A stretch of 64,000 bases of DNA from NCBI GenBank assembly GCA_029215795.1, contig JARDYH010000004.1:216668517-216732516 (forward strand). The letters are read 5' to 3'. The position numbers and the translations under genes were made by a program. This document shows, piece after piece, positions 1 to 12,232 of this stretch; the first letter of the stretch is position 1; each line of letters begins with the position of its first letter. The stretch is from Anniella stebbinsi (taxonomy: Eukaryota > Chordata > Lepidosauria > Squamata > Anniellidae). Under the pieces are notes generated by a model. The model was not told where the DNA came from. It saw only the letters and a program-made list of their open reading frames with translations, and searched no databases.

Positions 1-52
1 TGAATTGCCTCTAGCAGAGCGTAGAGTGGTATTGCAGAAAGTGTTTGTACAG
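1..52 (+). CDS. WDFY3: WDFY3 exon a (5' end cut by the window)
   Basis: Base 1 closes a codon begun upstream. The rest reads [17 protein letters not shown] in phase 0 and stops at donor GTAAAT (53-58). It joins the next exon without splitting a codon. Confidence 0.93.
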
Positions 53-3000
53 GTAAATGAATTGTGGCCACCGTGCTTCATTTCAAATGCAGTTGCCTTT
101 GCTAAAAGAATGGGTTGGGAAGAAAGGAGCTTCAAGAGTATTTTTGGCTATAAAGTGGTTGCCTAAACTGTCTCCTACCCCAAGACAAGCTAGTTACTGA
201 TTGTAGGAACTTCCATAATTGCATGGTGGCCTTTGGAGTTTTTCTACACCCAGACAGACTAATGTAGTTGAACTGAATTGATTCCAAGGAATTGCTTACA
301 ATTGCCTATTTTGTTCAGAGTTTAAATATTAATCCTGATACATGGAATGCTTACGGTAGTGATTTGTGTGAGCTTCAGCCCTTTTTGTGTGTGAATTCAC
401 TGACCTTTTGTTTCAGATCTTAGTGAAACTGTGCAGCTTTGTCTCCCCGGCGGAAGAGCTTGCCCAGAAGGATGATCTCCAGCTTCTATTCAGTGCAATA
501 ACCTCATGGTGCCCTCCCTATAACCTGCCTTGGAGGAAAAGTGCAGGGGAAGTACTAATGACCATATCACGTCATGGCCTTAGTGTCAATGTAGTGAAAT
601 ACATTCACGGTTGGTATACCTTTCATATAGTTAGCGGAATATTTTTTGCATTGGAATTTGTATTTCTGTTAAATTATTTATTTATTTTTGTTAAGCAGCA
701 TATAGATAAAGATAGGACTGCATATCTTTCTAACATAGAGAGGGAGGGGTGGAGAGATAGAGATAGGGAGATTTCTGTATGTTGGACTAAGATCTAGTTT
801 CAAGTCTCAGTTCACTGGAACTGGAACAGTTTTGTCCCACAAATTCTCCCAAGATGATTCTCTGTGAAATCAGAGGTTACCTATTTCTCAAATATTTAAA
901 TACTCATGTCCATTTTTTCTTGTTGGTATTCAGCATCCAATGAGATCTAATCTCGGTATTTGGTATTTGTCGAAAAGTAGTATATTAATATTTGGCTGCA
1001 TTTCATAATTGATAGCTCATGGCATTTCATAACTGAAATGTGATAAAAACCAAACAACCAAGAGATCATCCAGCAGTTTTGATTTGTAGAATAGGAATAT
1101 TAGTGTGTTATGTTCTGTGAGTATAACACATGAGAGTGGATGGGTTGCCTATCCTGAGCCCATTGGGGGTGTGGCTATAGGATGGAATATAATTCTGATT
1201 TGGGCTTTTCAAACCTGTTTTCTCCTCAGATGTTCATTGCCATTAACCAGACGCTTCATGAGCCCTCTCATTTCTGTTACCTGACTAGGGTGACAAAAAT
1301 GGATAATGTGCTATCAAGTCATAATACATGCCTGCATAGTGTGTACAACCATGAATTTGAGAGGCCTGCTCTAAACTAATAATAATGATGGTGATGACTA
1401 ATTTTTGGACCTCAGCAGGGTCCCCAAATTCTGACTTCCAGTAAGCTCTATACTCAGTTGTTTCTCACGTGAATGATTGTGGTTTTGTAACTTCTGCTGA
1501 TGTTGCAAGCTCCCAAGAGTAGTTCCTGTTTCTAATTTATGCTTAATGTAGCATTAGGTCCTTGCAGAGGCAGCTTGGCTGCTGCTTGTCTCTTCCCTAG
1601 AAATTTGTAGCAGATGGAAGGAAATTAAGCCAGTGCTATACGCTGATATGATTCTTGAGTATATCGTACATCATTCAAAGAGACCTGTTGCTTATAGATT
1701 AATAGTGGAGCAACTATCCAAAGCAAATATAGATACAAAAACTATATCTACTTTTTATATTTGAAATAAACTCCAGGAATTACAGTATAACATGGAAATA
1801 TGGCACCCTACTTATTTTTAGAAACTTCCTGCAAATAATGCTTTTCGCTTTCCCAAAAGCAGATTATCCAATTATTTATCACTTGCAGATACAACAAATG
1901 TCTGTCTAGTAAGTAATGCTGTCTGAAACAAAAATAACTAAAAGCACAAATTACATTCATGCTAGGACCATTCTAGTGTTTATTTGTTTTAAGTCCATAT
2001 AGAATTGTTTTGATTGTTAAGGCTCAGTTCAAACATTATGTGGCATGATTGCTTTTTTAAAAAAATTGTTTGCTCCTATGATACTCGGGGAGCAGTAATA
2101 CCAGAGAGCCTCATGGAAAATTTACGTTACATCAGTCTTCACCATCCGGTACTTTCCAGATGTTTTGGACTTCAATTCCCATCAGCCTCAGCCAGCATGG
2201 CCAGTAGTCAGGAATCCTGGGCGTTGTAGTCCAAATCAGCTGGAGGGCCCCAGATTGGGGGAGGCTGGATTACATTTTCACTTTTTTAGACTAGCATTTC
2301 TGATCACCAATGCTCATGGTTAAAACAAAGCATACCTGGAGTTTGTGAGATGTTTCAAGATGTTGTAGAGAGTGCTTGGAACCTTTCTTTTTCAATATGT
2401 CTTATAATTATTTGACATTTCTGTATTATATTGATGGCAGTCTATGGTTCCTTGAGGAAGGCTGCATTAGGAGACAGGACCAATTCGCATGTCGTGGTGG
2501 CAAATTTTGGGTTTGTTAATCAACCTACGATTTGCTGGAATACACACTGGCTCAATTTGGATGACACGTTAAGCAACGGTTGCTAAATTAAACAACCATC
2601 AGTTGGTTAGCTCAACGTGTCGTCCGAATTCAGCCACACAACGGATAAACAACCCACGGTTGGTTAAGTTGGAGTTTTAAACAACTGAGTTAAACAACTT
2701 GCTTGCGAGTTGTTTAAAAGTTAGTCAATTGACTAACGTGTTGTCCGAATTCAGCCGCTTGAGGTGCGTGGGTTAAACAACTGAGGTGAGCACGTTAACA
2801 CAGAAGACCATAGAGGAGAGCGGCAAGAGCGGCAGAAAGCGGGTGGCCGCTCAGGCACGCTCGCAACAGACCGCTGGTATCGCCGCCATAGCAACCAGGA
2901 TGCCCACCTCCCCCACAGGGCAGCCGGCACGGAGCTCAACAAGGGGCCGGCTCCTACACGAACTCACGCAGGGTGCCCAGTCAGCTACCCAAACGGAAAG

Positions 3001-6000
3001 GGAAGCGCACCAGAAGGGCAGTACGGCAAAGGGGGGGAGGGGGAGACGGAATAACCAAAAACCCCAGGCTCCCTGGAACAAGAGGCAGCCCCCCCCCACC
3101 AACTGTGAGAACCGCACTCCACCCGAAGCAGACCCCCACCGCACTGCCACCTCCACCCTCGCTTCACCCAGAAGGACGAGGGCAGGGGAAGCGGCGCCCA
3201 GAGAGCCCCCCCTCATCTGCCCAACATGGCTGGACAGCAAGCCTTTGCCGGGCCCCGAGAACCCCATTGGGGAGCGTTGCGTCCATGCGGAAGCGTCCCA
3301 GGTGCTTGACAGCATCAGTGCCTGGATCTGGCTGCGCTACCCCCACCCCCTGTGAGCATCGGCTGTGGAGTTCCATCTGTGGACTGGCATCTCTCCCTGG
3401 CATGCCGCCCCTTTCCACCACATCCCCTTGGCACGTTCCATGCTTGGCTCCCTGGGGGGGGGGGTGGCCTCGGCCGTCCCCTCTTTACTGCTGTGCCTTC
3501 CAGCCGCCTCCTCCCTTCCCGGGGGCAACTGTCCTTTCCGTAGGTTCTGCCCTGGCATAGTGGTACCCATGTGCCTTATTGCCCATGTCTGGTCTCCCTG
3601 CTGAATAAAGTTTTCTACGCCACCCCACTCTTGCCTTCTTTTCTGTGTGTGCGGAAGATGCTCTAGGAGGGAGGTGGGGGGGCGGGTTGGGGGCTGGGGC
3701 ATGGGTGCCAACGTTGGAATTGCAGTGCTGGGCGTGGGGTGCGACTGTTGTATTGGTGCTGCCGTTCCTCCTAGCAGCCTCTTTGCCCGAGGCTGTTGTT
3801 CCGCCCACTGACTGAGGCAGCCAATGGGGTTTGGGAGGCGTGTCCTGCATCGGCTACAATGGCGGCGGCTCATGGTTTTCGGCCGCAGTGTGTGCTGGGA
3901 TACCTGCTGGAGGACTGACGGAGTTCGGTAAGCGGGGAAAATGGCGGCCGGGCTGTCAGTCAGAACCGAGTACATTATTAACCACCAGGGTGGTTAAAAA
4001 TTCTTTGCAGCGCCTGCTGCAATGTGTCATCCCAATTGAGTCCACCTTTTTAACACTCCGTCAGTGGGTTAATTCCCCTCAGTTGATTAACGTGTCGTCC
4101 GAATTGAGCCATTGTGTGCAAACTGCTTTGATCAAATCGAACGTTGTGAGTGTGATTTATGAACCTGGGCCACTTGGTTGTTTTGGGCTTAAACAATCCA
4201 GCAGTCAATCACTGGGAGGTTTATTCCCTAAACAACCCAGCAGGCTGAGTTCACATACATAACACAACCTCTGATCAGGCCAATAAGAGGTTGTTTACAG
4301 AAAGTGGAAGCGCACCCCAGCAAATCATGGGTTAATTAACCCACAGCATATTGCCTTGATGCGAACCAAGGCAGACTGGGTTAGCTCATAATGCTAACCT
4401 ATGGTATGCTGATTGATTGAATTATGGGTTGTTGTCTTGTTCATATTCAGTTTAGCTAACAAATCATGGTTTGTTAATCACAAACATCCCGGAAAGAGAA
4501 CCTTTGGTTTGTTGTTAGGTTGTGAGCTATGGTTGTTTTAAACCATGGATTGTCATTAACACATAGACCCAGAACTGTGGCTTGTTCCACCAGGGTACAG
4601 AAGCAGTGGGCAAGAGTTGCAAAAAACAAAACAAAAACCCAGCTGCTCTACATCTCAGTACTACAGCACCATAAAGGCATTTCGGCTACAGGGAGGGATT
4701 AGGTGAAGGAGGAGAGAAACAAACAATCTGGAGATTGAGAAAACAAACCATAGTTTGTAAAATCATTTGCCAGCCAATCCCTGGGTAGGGCAACAACAAG
4801 GGCACAGGGGTGGGCAACATGTGCACTTCCAGATGTTTTGGCCTACAACTCCCACCTGCCTCACCATTAATTATAGTGGCTAGGGCTGATGGCAGTTAGA
4901 GGCCAATGAGGAGAGACTGAAAGAACTGGGCATGTTTAACCTTGAGAAGAGAAGACTGAGGGGAGACATAATAGCAGTCTTCAAGTACTTGAAAGGTTGT
5001 CACACAGAGGAGGGGCAGGATCGTTTTTCGATCATCCCAGAATGCAGGACACAGAATAATGGGCTCAAGTTACAGGCAGCCAGATTCCGGCTGAACACCA
5101 GGAAAAACATCCTGACTGTTACAGCAGTACAACAATGGAAGCAATGACCTAGGGAGGTTGTGGGCTTTCCCACACTAGAGGCATTCAAAAGGCAGCTGGA
5201 CAGCCATCTTTCAGGTTTGCTTTAAGGTGGATTCCTACGTTGAGCAGGAGGTTGGACTCGATGACCTTATAGGCCCCTTCTAACTCAAAACATCTGGAAA
5301 GCCACATGTTGCCCATCTGTGGGTAAGCATTGTGTTCGTACCAGTCAGTGACTTGCCCAAGGGCAATGAGCTTCATGACTTAATTGAGATTAGAACCTGG
5401 GTCCTCCATCAATTCCAACATATATGTTTTATGTAATTGTCAGCTTTTACATTAGGATGGGGCAGGGTATGATCAGACACGTAGAACTTCTACAGAGACA
5501 TAAAGAAGAATATATGCTTTCTTTTAAAATGTAATGGAGATTCTTGCTTGAAACCAATTTTGCACGTTCTGGAAATTAGGAAGAAGCAGATGAAGTAGTG
5601 ATTTGTGTTAGTGGGTAAGATGTGAAGGAGGAAGTTGTACAAATGTCCCTGGTAGATTGCCCAAGTTACAAATGTGTGTGGAACTTCTACAGATGAGATG
5701 TCCAAGTTCCCATTTTGTATGTTATCTGGAATTTTAAAATGCGATAAAAGAGTGTCTTTAGCATCTAATTTTCTCCTCTTATAACATGTGATATAACTGT
5801 AAGCTCAGTTTATTTATTTCATGAACTATAAATTATTTATTTAAAAACATTTCAAGAACGATATCATGACCATTGCATGATAACACATCCATGATTGTGG
5901 ACTAGTAAATATAATCACATTAATTGAGAACAATCACATTTGGTGCTTTATGTATAGTTTGAAAATGCTGTTTCTTTTACATTACCTTTACAGAAAAAGA

Positions 6001-9000
6001 ATGCCTGTCAACATGTGTTCAGAACATGCAGCAATCGGATGACCTTTCTCCCTTAGAAATAGTTGAGATGTTTGCTGGCCTTTCTTGCTTCCTCAAAGAT
6101 TCCAGCGATGTGTCTCAAACACTGTTAGATGATTTTAGGATATGGCAAGGATACAGCTTCCTCTCTGATCTCTTACTCAGGTATGCTAATCATATCTGGA
6201 AATCTTATTTTCTTGTTTAAGTGATATTTTTTGTCTCTTAGCATGGTCTGTCTTCATGAATGTGTACAATTTTGTTTGAAACTGCAGTGGAAAAAATAAA
6301 CCTTTTTTAAGTTGTAACACAGAGGTAATTTCCCATAAAGTGAAACTATACTTCAGTTTAGAGTTCTGAATTGGGTCTTGCTGTTCAAGGAAATAATTTT
6401 GTTGGTATCATTGATATGCTGGTACCAGATTTTGAAAATGCCAATGAATATACAAAGAGATCTTTTCAGTAACAGCAATGCTGCCTGGGACAATGGGACA
6501 TACTTAGTGGTTAATTCTATGGATTTCGGGTTGTATATAAAACCTTCTAGGATTTGAGTTGATGATAAAATCATTTTTGACCAATGTAATATTGTTTCTT
6601 TCCCCAAGGAGTGTATGTGTCTTATTGTCATTTACTTTTTTCTGACTTTTAGAGACATATAGCCTGGAGATTTTTGCCACCCTTGTTAGCTGGTTTAATG
6701 ACAGTAACTCTTCAGGAAAAAATATTTATCTATACATGGCCAGAGTTATCTGCTCCTGCTCCATACTTTTCCTGAGACAATGTTCTCAATAATGGAATGA
6801 GGGCTGGAGAATAGGAGAAATGGCACTTTCCTTGTCTATCAAACTGAATGGTCCTTTAGCTAGTTTTGAAAAGGGCCCGTTACTGAAACAGCTGCTTTAG
6901 AAAGTTAATAAGGGATTGGATAACCTAGAGAATTTTCAGGTGGTATGCCAGTTTTAGTTTACTTCTTTTGTGAGGACATTTACATAGTCTAACAACTAGA
7001 AAAAATCTGATGTTGTAGTTTCAGCTGCCAAGATTGATATTTCTCTTTGGATTGCTAGCCATAATTCACTAGCTGAATCAAACACTTTGTTTCACCGCCA
7101 ACATCTTGCATCAGAAAAATCCACTATTGGATAAAGTCTAACTTGATATTGATTACACTGAAATTACATTAGATTTCCAGATTTAATTGTTGACAATTAT
7201 TAGTGAATGTTTTCATAGAACTGAATAGCAGATGTACTAAATTATATATTTTTAGTTGCCTTCAGACAGGTCTGTTGCAAGGTAATCTTGTAGCTGTGTG
7301 AAAAGGTATTGAGTCCAGTATAGGAGTCCTTAGATATGGCTTTATGGAGATCAGAAGGAGTTGTGGACTTGGGAGAACTAGATCCAATCTCAATTCAGTC
7401 TTGTGCTTACTGGGATGTCCTACATATTTTCAGAAACTGTAAAGTATTTTATTTATATCAAAATTTCTATCCTACCCTTCTGATACTCATGTACTACTTA
7501 GGTTGGTTAACAACCAGTTAAAATTGCAATGTCATTTAAAACAGTACGTTAAATAAAAAAATGCAGTAGAGGAACTGCTGATGAAACACCAGCTTTAAAT
7601 AAAAAAATCTGTCACTTTGCTAGGCAAAAACCTGCCACAATAAAAATGTCTTCACCGATTGGCAAGAAGCAGTGTTCCATGCTATTGGTGCAGCCACTGA
7701 GAAGCTCCTGTCTCATGTCATCGGAAGCCATTCCAATAGGTGGCACACTAAGAGGGGTCTTCTGATCTCAGAGCGGGCAAGTTAGTATGGGAAGAGGTGT
7801 TGCCTCGGATATCCACGACTAAAGCCAACACTTTGAATTGTGCCTAGAATCAAATTGGTAGACATTTCAGCATAGGTTTTAATATTTGTAAAATGCCCAG
7901 AGAGCTTCAGCTATTGGACAATATAGAAATGAAATGGAAGATGTGCATTACCAAAGATTAATTTTTTGTTCAGAATGTTACCAATTAAAATAACAGAAGT
8001 AGAAATAAGAAGTTGGCAAAGCATGATAAATAATTACTGTAACGGAGATAGAAAAGCAAGAATTAATAAAATGAAATGGTGTAAGACTCAAAGGAAAGGA
8101 GGGTTGGGACTCCCGAATATAAAGATGTATTATATAGCTAATCAATTAAGATATGTTATAAATAGTATAGTAGGAAAAGAGGATTTAGAATGGTTAGAGA
8201 CACAGACAGGAGAAATAGAGTTAGAGTTACAAAATATTTTTTTTAGTAAAATTCAAAAGAATCAACCGAAGGATATGGAAAATCTGATCCTAAAAAATAT
8301 CATAGAAATTTGGGAAAAGTATAAAAAGAAATTAATACCAGGAATTTCTCCTCTAACCCCAGTTGTTTTATTGGAGAACTTCCCAGGTAATTTGAGAAGA
8401 GAATTGGAAGGACTATTGAGGGGGGAAAAATAATTAAAGTGAAAGATTGGCTGAAGAGATTGGTTAACAAAAAGCAAATAGAAGAAGTTTTAAGTGGACA
8501 AAAAAAACCTTATGGTTTAAGTGTATACAATTGGAACAATGGACACAGAAATGGAAAAAGAAAAATAAGGACTGTAGAAAGGAAACAAGATTTCAAAAGT
8601 TAATTGAGTCAAGAGAAGGAGAGGGAAAATAAAAGTAAAAAAGGTATGATAAGTGAAATATATAATATATTGTTAGAGGAGGGAGAGCAACAAGAAATTT
8701 TGAAAACATTCTGGGAAGAAGATTAAAAAAAACAAATTACTGAGGATAACTGGGGGAAGATATGGGAACTAAGAACTTTAAAGTTGTTATCAATAAGGAT
8801 AAAAGAAAATCATTATAAAATAATTTGGAGATGGTATCTCACTCCCGTAAGATTACATCAGATAGATAAGAAAATGTCAATGCTATGCTGGAGGGGTTGT
8901 CAGGAAGTGGGGACATATTTCCATATGTGGTGGACGTGAGTATGTACAAAAATTTTGGAAAAGAGTTTTTAAAGAAATAAGTGAAATACTGGGTAAAAAA

Positions 9001-12000
9001 GTGGAAGCAAGTCCAAATTTAGCTTTATTGTTGATATTTGATAAAGAATATGGGAATAAAAATACAAGAGAATTGATAAACAACCTCCTGACACTGGCTA
9101 GATTACTGATAGCTAAGAATTGGAAAAAAGAATGGTATAAAGGTGTGGGATATTGCAATTAACTATAGACTAACATGTAAAATTAAAGTTAAGATGGGAA
9201 TATCAAAAAAGAATGATTTTGAAAGTATTTGGGGATCATTTATAGAATATGTTTTAGTAAAGGGGAGAGGTTGTACACCTTCAAAAGAATCGTTGCAATT
9301 TTGGAAAAATGTATAATATATTAGAGCATTGAAGGTTTCAAGGGTAGGGGACCACAGGGGGGATGTTAAGGTTTTGTTTATGTATTATGTTTATTTTATG
9401 TTATTATATGTTGAAATATTATTATTTTTTTTAATTATTTTTTTAAAGAAAGAAATGAAATGGAATAGGTGTGACTTGATCCAGTGCTACCATTCCGGAA
9501 TGCAGCAGCAAAAAGGTTGCCATTTTTGGTGCTACGTTCCAGAACAACTGTTGCTTCTGAAGTCTCTACAACAATAGCCCATGTAGAACTCATTGAAGTA
9601 ATATAGTCTTAATGTTACTAAGGTTTGTGTTGCCATAGCCAGGTTTGAAATGAGCGCAGCTGGCATACCAGCCTAAACTGGCAAAATCACTTCTGGCTTT
9701 GGCTGCTACCTAGTGATCCAGATGCAAAGCAGAATCCTTGAACACACCCCAAAACCCCCACAGCTTCCTTGGTATTAGATGAACTGAGGGATAACAGTCA
9801 CTTCAAACACACAGAGTTGTTGTATAGATGCCTGAGATAAGGATGGCAAAGCTCTCTGAGTACTAAAATCATGCCTAAAAGGGAACAAGTGGGTACAATA
9901 ATTAGACCTTTAAATCTGCCTCAAAGGCTATAGGTTGCTTCTCCTTTTCAGTATCATATTGACTTCTCCAGGCAAAGAACTGTTTGTGCCAATTAATAAA
10001 TGACATAGTAAAATTCTGTATAATTGTTATTCTAATGCTGTTTGACTCCCTCTTATTAGGTGGAAGCTGTATTTGAACGATATTACCAAAGCATCATTCA
10101 TGATCTCTCAATCATGTACATAAAAATCTCAATTCACTATGTATACTTACTTATGGAATGACATACCTTAACCTGAAAAAGTATTAAGAAGATTCCCACT
10201 GACCATCCCCAAATTAACATATGTTTCAATTAAAATAGGGTAGCTGGAGGTCTACTGGTTCCATAATGCACCTAGAGTTATCAGGTGTGTGATTGGGCCT
10301 AGAAACTTCAGAAGAAGCCCACATCTGGTTGTTGAATATTTTGGCCTGTTCTAGAGTCCAGACATTGACATTGGCTGTAAACCCCCCAGTGCCTTGCATC
10401 CCTGAAATCTGAAAACTTGGTCCATACCATATCTAATCCGAACTCCTAGATTAAACCTCTGTTTAATCTAGATGTTTTTAAATGTCCCCCTACCAATTCC
10501 CTGATAATTCTGTCAAGAGGTAGTTTCTCTTTCATTTTTCTTCCCCCATTACCAAACAGACAGCTCTGTAGCGGCTCCAGTTATGCTGATGAAGTCAATT
10601 TTGTCCATCCATCTGCTCCCGGTGAACATTTATGATGGCTCAAATTTCTTTGTGTACAATATTTTCAACATTCCCTGGCATTTCACGGTCAGCTGTTGAT
10701 GCACTTGTAGTTTTTGGTGACAGAGAAATGAATGGGGAAACTTGGCATGTGCATCAGAGCAACTGTGGAGCGCATCAAACTGCATGGGAAACAATAAGTT
10801 TACATCTGAGCTGGACATGGTCTTTTAGGAGTAGACGTTCCTTTAAACAGGGGCAGTGCACACAAGGTGTGGCTCCTTGTTGGGTCTACTCATGTCTGCC
10901 AATTCAGCGAATTGCACAGTTTGGCACTTATCACCCTGTAGAGCAGATGCAACCAGAGCCAGCTGAGGCTGCTGAGGAGGGACTGTGGGGCTGACCTGCT
11001 TGAAAGAGGGTCCAGTGCACACATGATCTTGTTCTTAACTCTTGTTTGACTAGAGCTGCTTCAGTGGGCCCTGACCACTGGCTTCAGAGCGCTAGATAAT
11101 TAAAACTGACCGTCTCACATCAGCTATGATTTTTTTTAAAAGATATTCCAAATTTTGTTTTGAAAGACCTCTTACTCACATGAGTGTTTTCCCCCTGCAG
11201 GTTAGAACAAGCAAAAGAGGCAGAATCCAAGGATGCTTTGAAGGACTTGGTTAATCTGATAACCTCGTTAACAACTTATGGTGTCAATGAATTAAAACCA
11301 GCTGGCGTTACTACAGGGGCACCTTTTCTGTTGCCTGGCTTTGCAGTCCCCCAACCTGCAGGCAAAGGTGAGATTACTTTCTTTTCTGTCTTTTTAAAAA
11401 AGAATGCATAATAATATCTGCTTTACAGTCCTGTTTCTCCTCCTCCTCCTCCTCTTCCTCCTCCTCCTCCTCTTCTTTTTTGTGGTTTAATTTGAAATTG
11501 CTGAAATTGTCAATCATCAGACTCTTAAGTGTGTAGACTTAGGCTCAGAACATTCTCAAAGCCCAAGTCCAAAGAATGCTGTGGACAACTTTACCCTCTT
11601 CCTTTTTCACATGCTCAACTTTGCTTCATGAGGCAATCTGTTCGTGAACTCCTGGGACCTTCTGATTCTGAATTTTTGCTTCAAATGTTTCAAGTTTTAA
11701 ATTTAAAATGCAATACTATGGTGATGGTGTTGATTGAAATTATCCATCCCTTACAAACATAGGATGCCATACTTTATAAAAGCAATACATTACAATCTCT
11801 CGCATCTTATATTGGTCTTGGGGTCCTCTTACACATCCTAACTGTCCGGAGGGCTGCCTCCTACCCACTGCCTCCCACCTTTGGCAAAAGTTTAAATATT
11901 TATAAAACCAGTCAATTGTTTCATATGTGGGAACACCTGACAATACATCAAATTGTGTCTATAGAACCAGACAGAAGATTGTGAAACAAAAGTTATGCGT

Positions 12001-12153
12001 GGTCACCATCTTATTTTCAGCATGTGACCCCCAGTTGTGGTGCTACTATCAAAACAGTCCTACCTGTCATTCTCACCAATTATTGACACAGCTGTCCTGA
12101 GGCCTTGCTTATTAATTGATTTATTTTTAAGGGATTTTTTTAATCCCATTCTT

Positions 12154-12232
<79 letters not shown>

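Larger units (their letters stand above)
2549..4110. mobile_element. 1.56-kb TIR transposon with GC-rich core (family 1, largest copy)
   Basis: The left end GGCTCAATTTGGATGACACG and the right end near 4087-4110 (CGTGTCGTCCGAATTGAGCC) are inverted repeats. Flanks ACT (2546-2548) and ATT (4111-4113) could be a decayed 3-bp target duplication. Two further right-type ends lie inside, at 2635 and 2756, so the left part may itself be composite. The core (about 2780-3960) is far richer in G, C and CpG than the surrounding intron. It holds a poly(A) signal and a promoter-like stretch. The part near 2780-2830 matches, inverted, the middle of the 533-bp element at 58158-58690. Three-base duplications suggest PIF/Harbinger-like (inference). 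No transposase was recognised. The open frames in the core (for example 2786-3355 + and 3337-3975 -) match nothing I know and are probably chance GC-rich frames. Confidence 0.6.

Noticed and set aside
2786..3355. 189-residue + strand ORF in the GC-rich core
   Set aside because: Composition is Arg/Pro/Ser/Gly-rich, overlapping frames on both strands are equally open, and no motif is recognisable. Likely a product of high GC and few stop codons.
3337..3975. 212-residue minus-strand ORF over the promoter-like segment
   Set aside because: Proline-rich, with no domain. It lies antisense to a plausible promoter and overlaps other open frames.
12160..12230. CRISPR-like or regulatory repeat
   Set aside because: It is a plain dinucleotide microsatellite in a vertebrate intron. 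No spacer-repeat arrangement occurs anywhere in the window.
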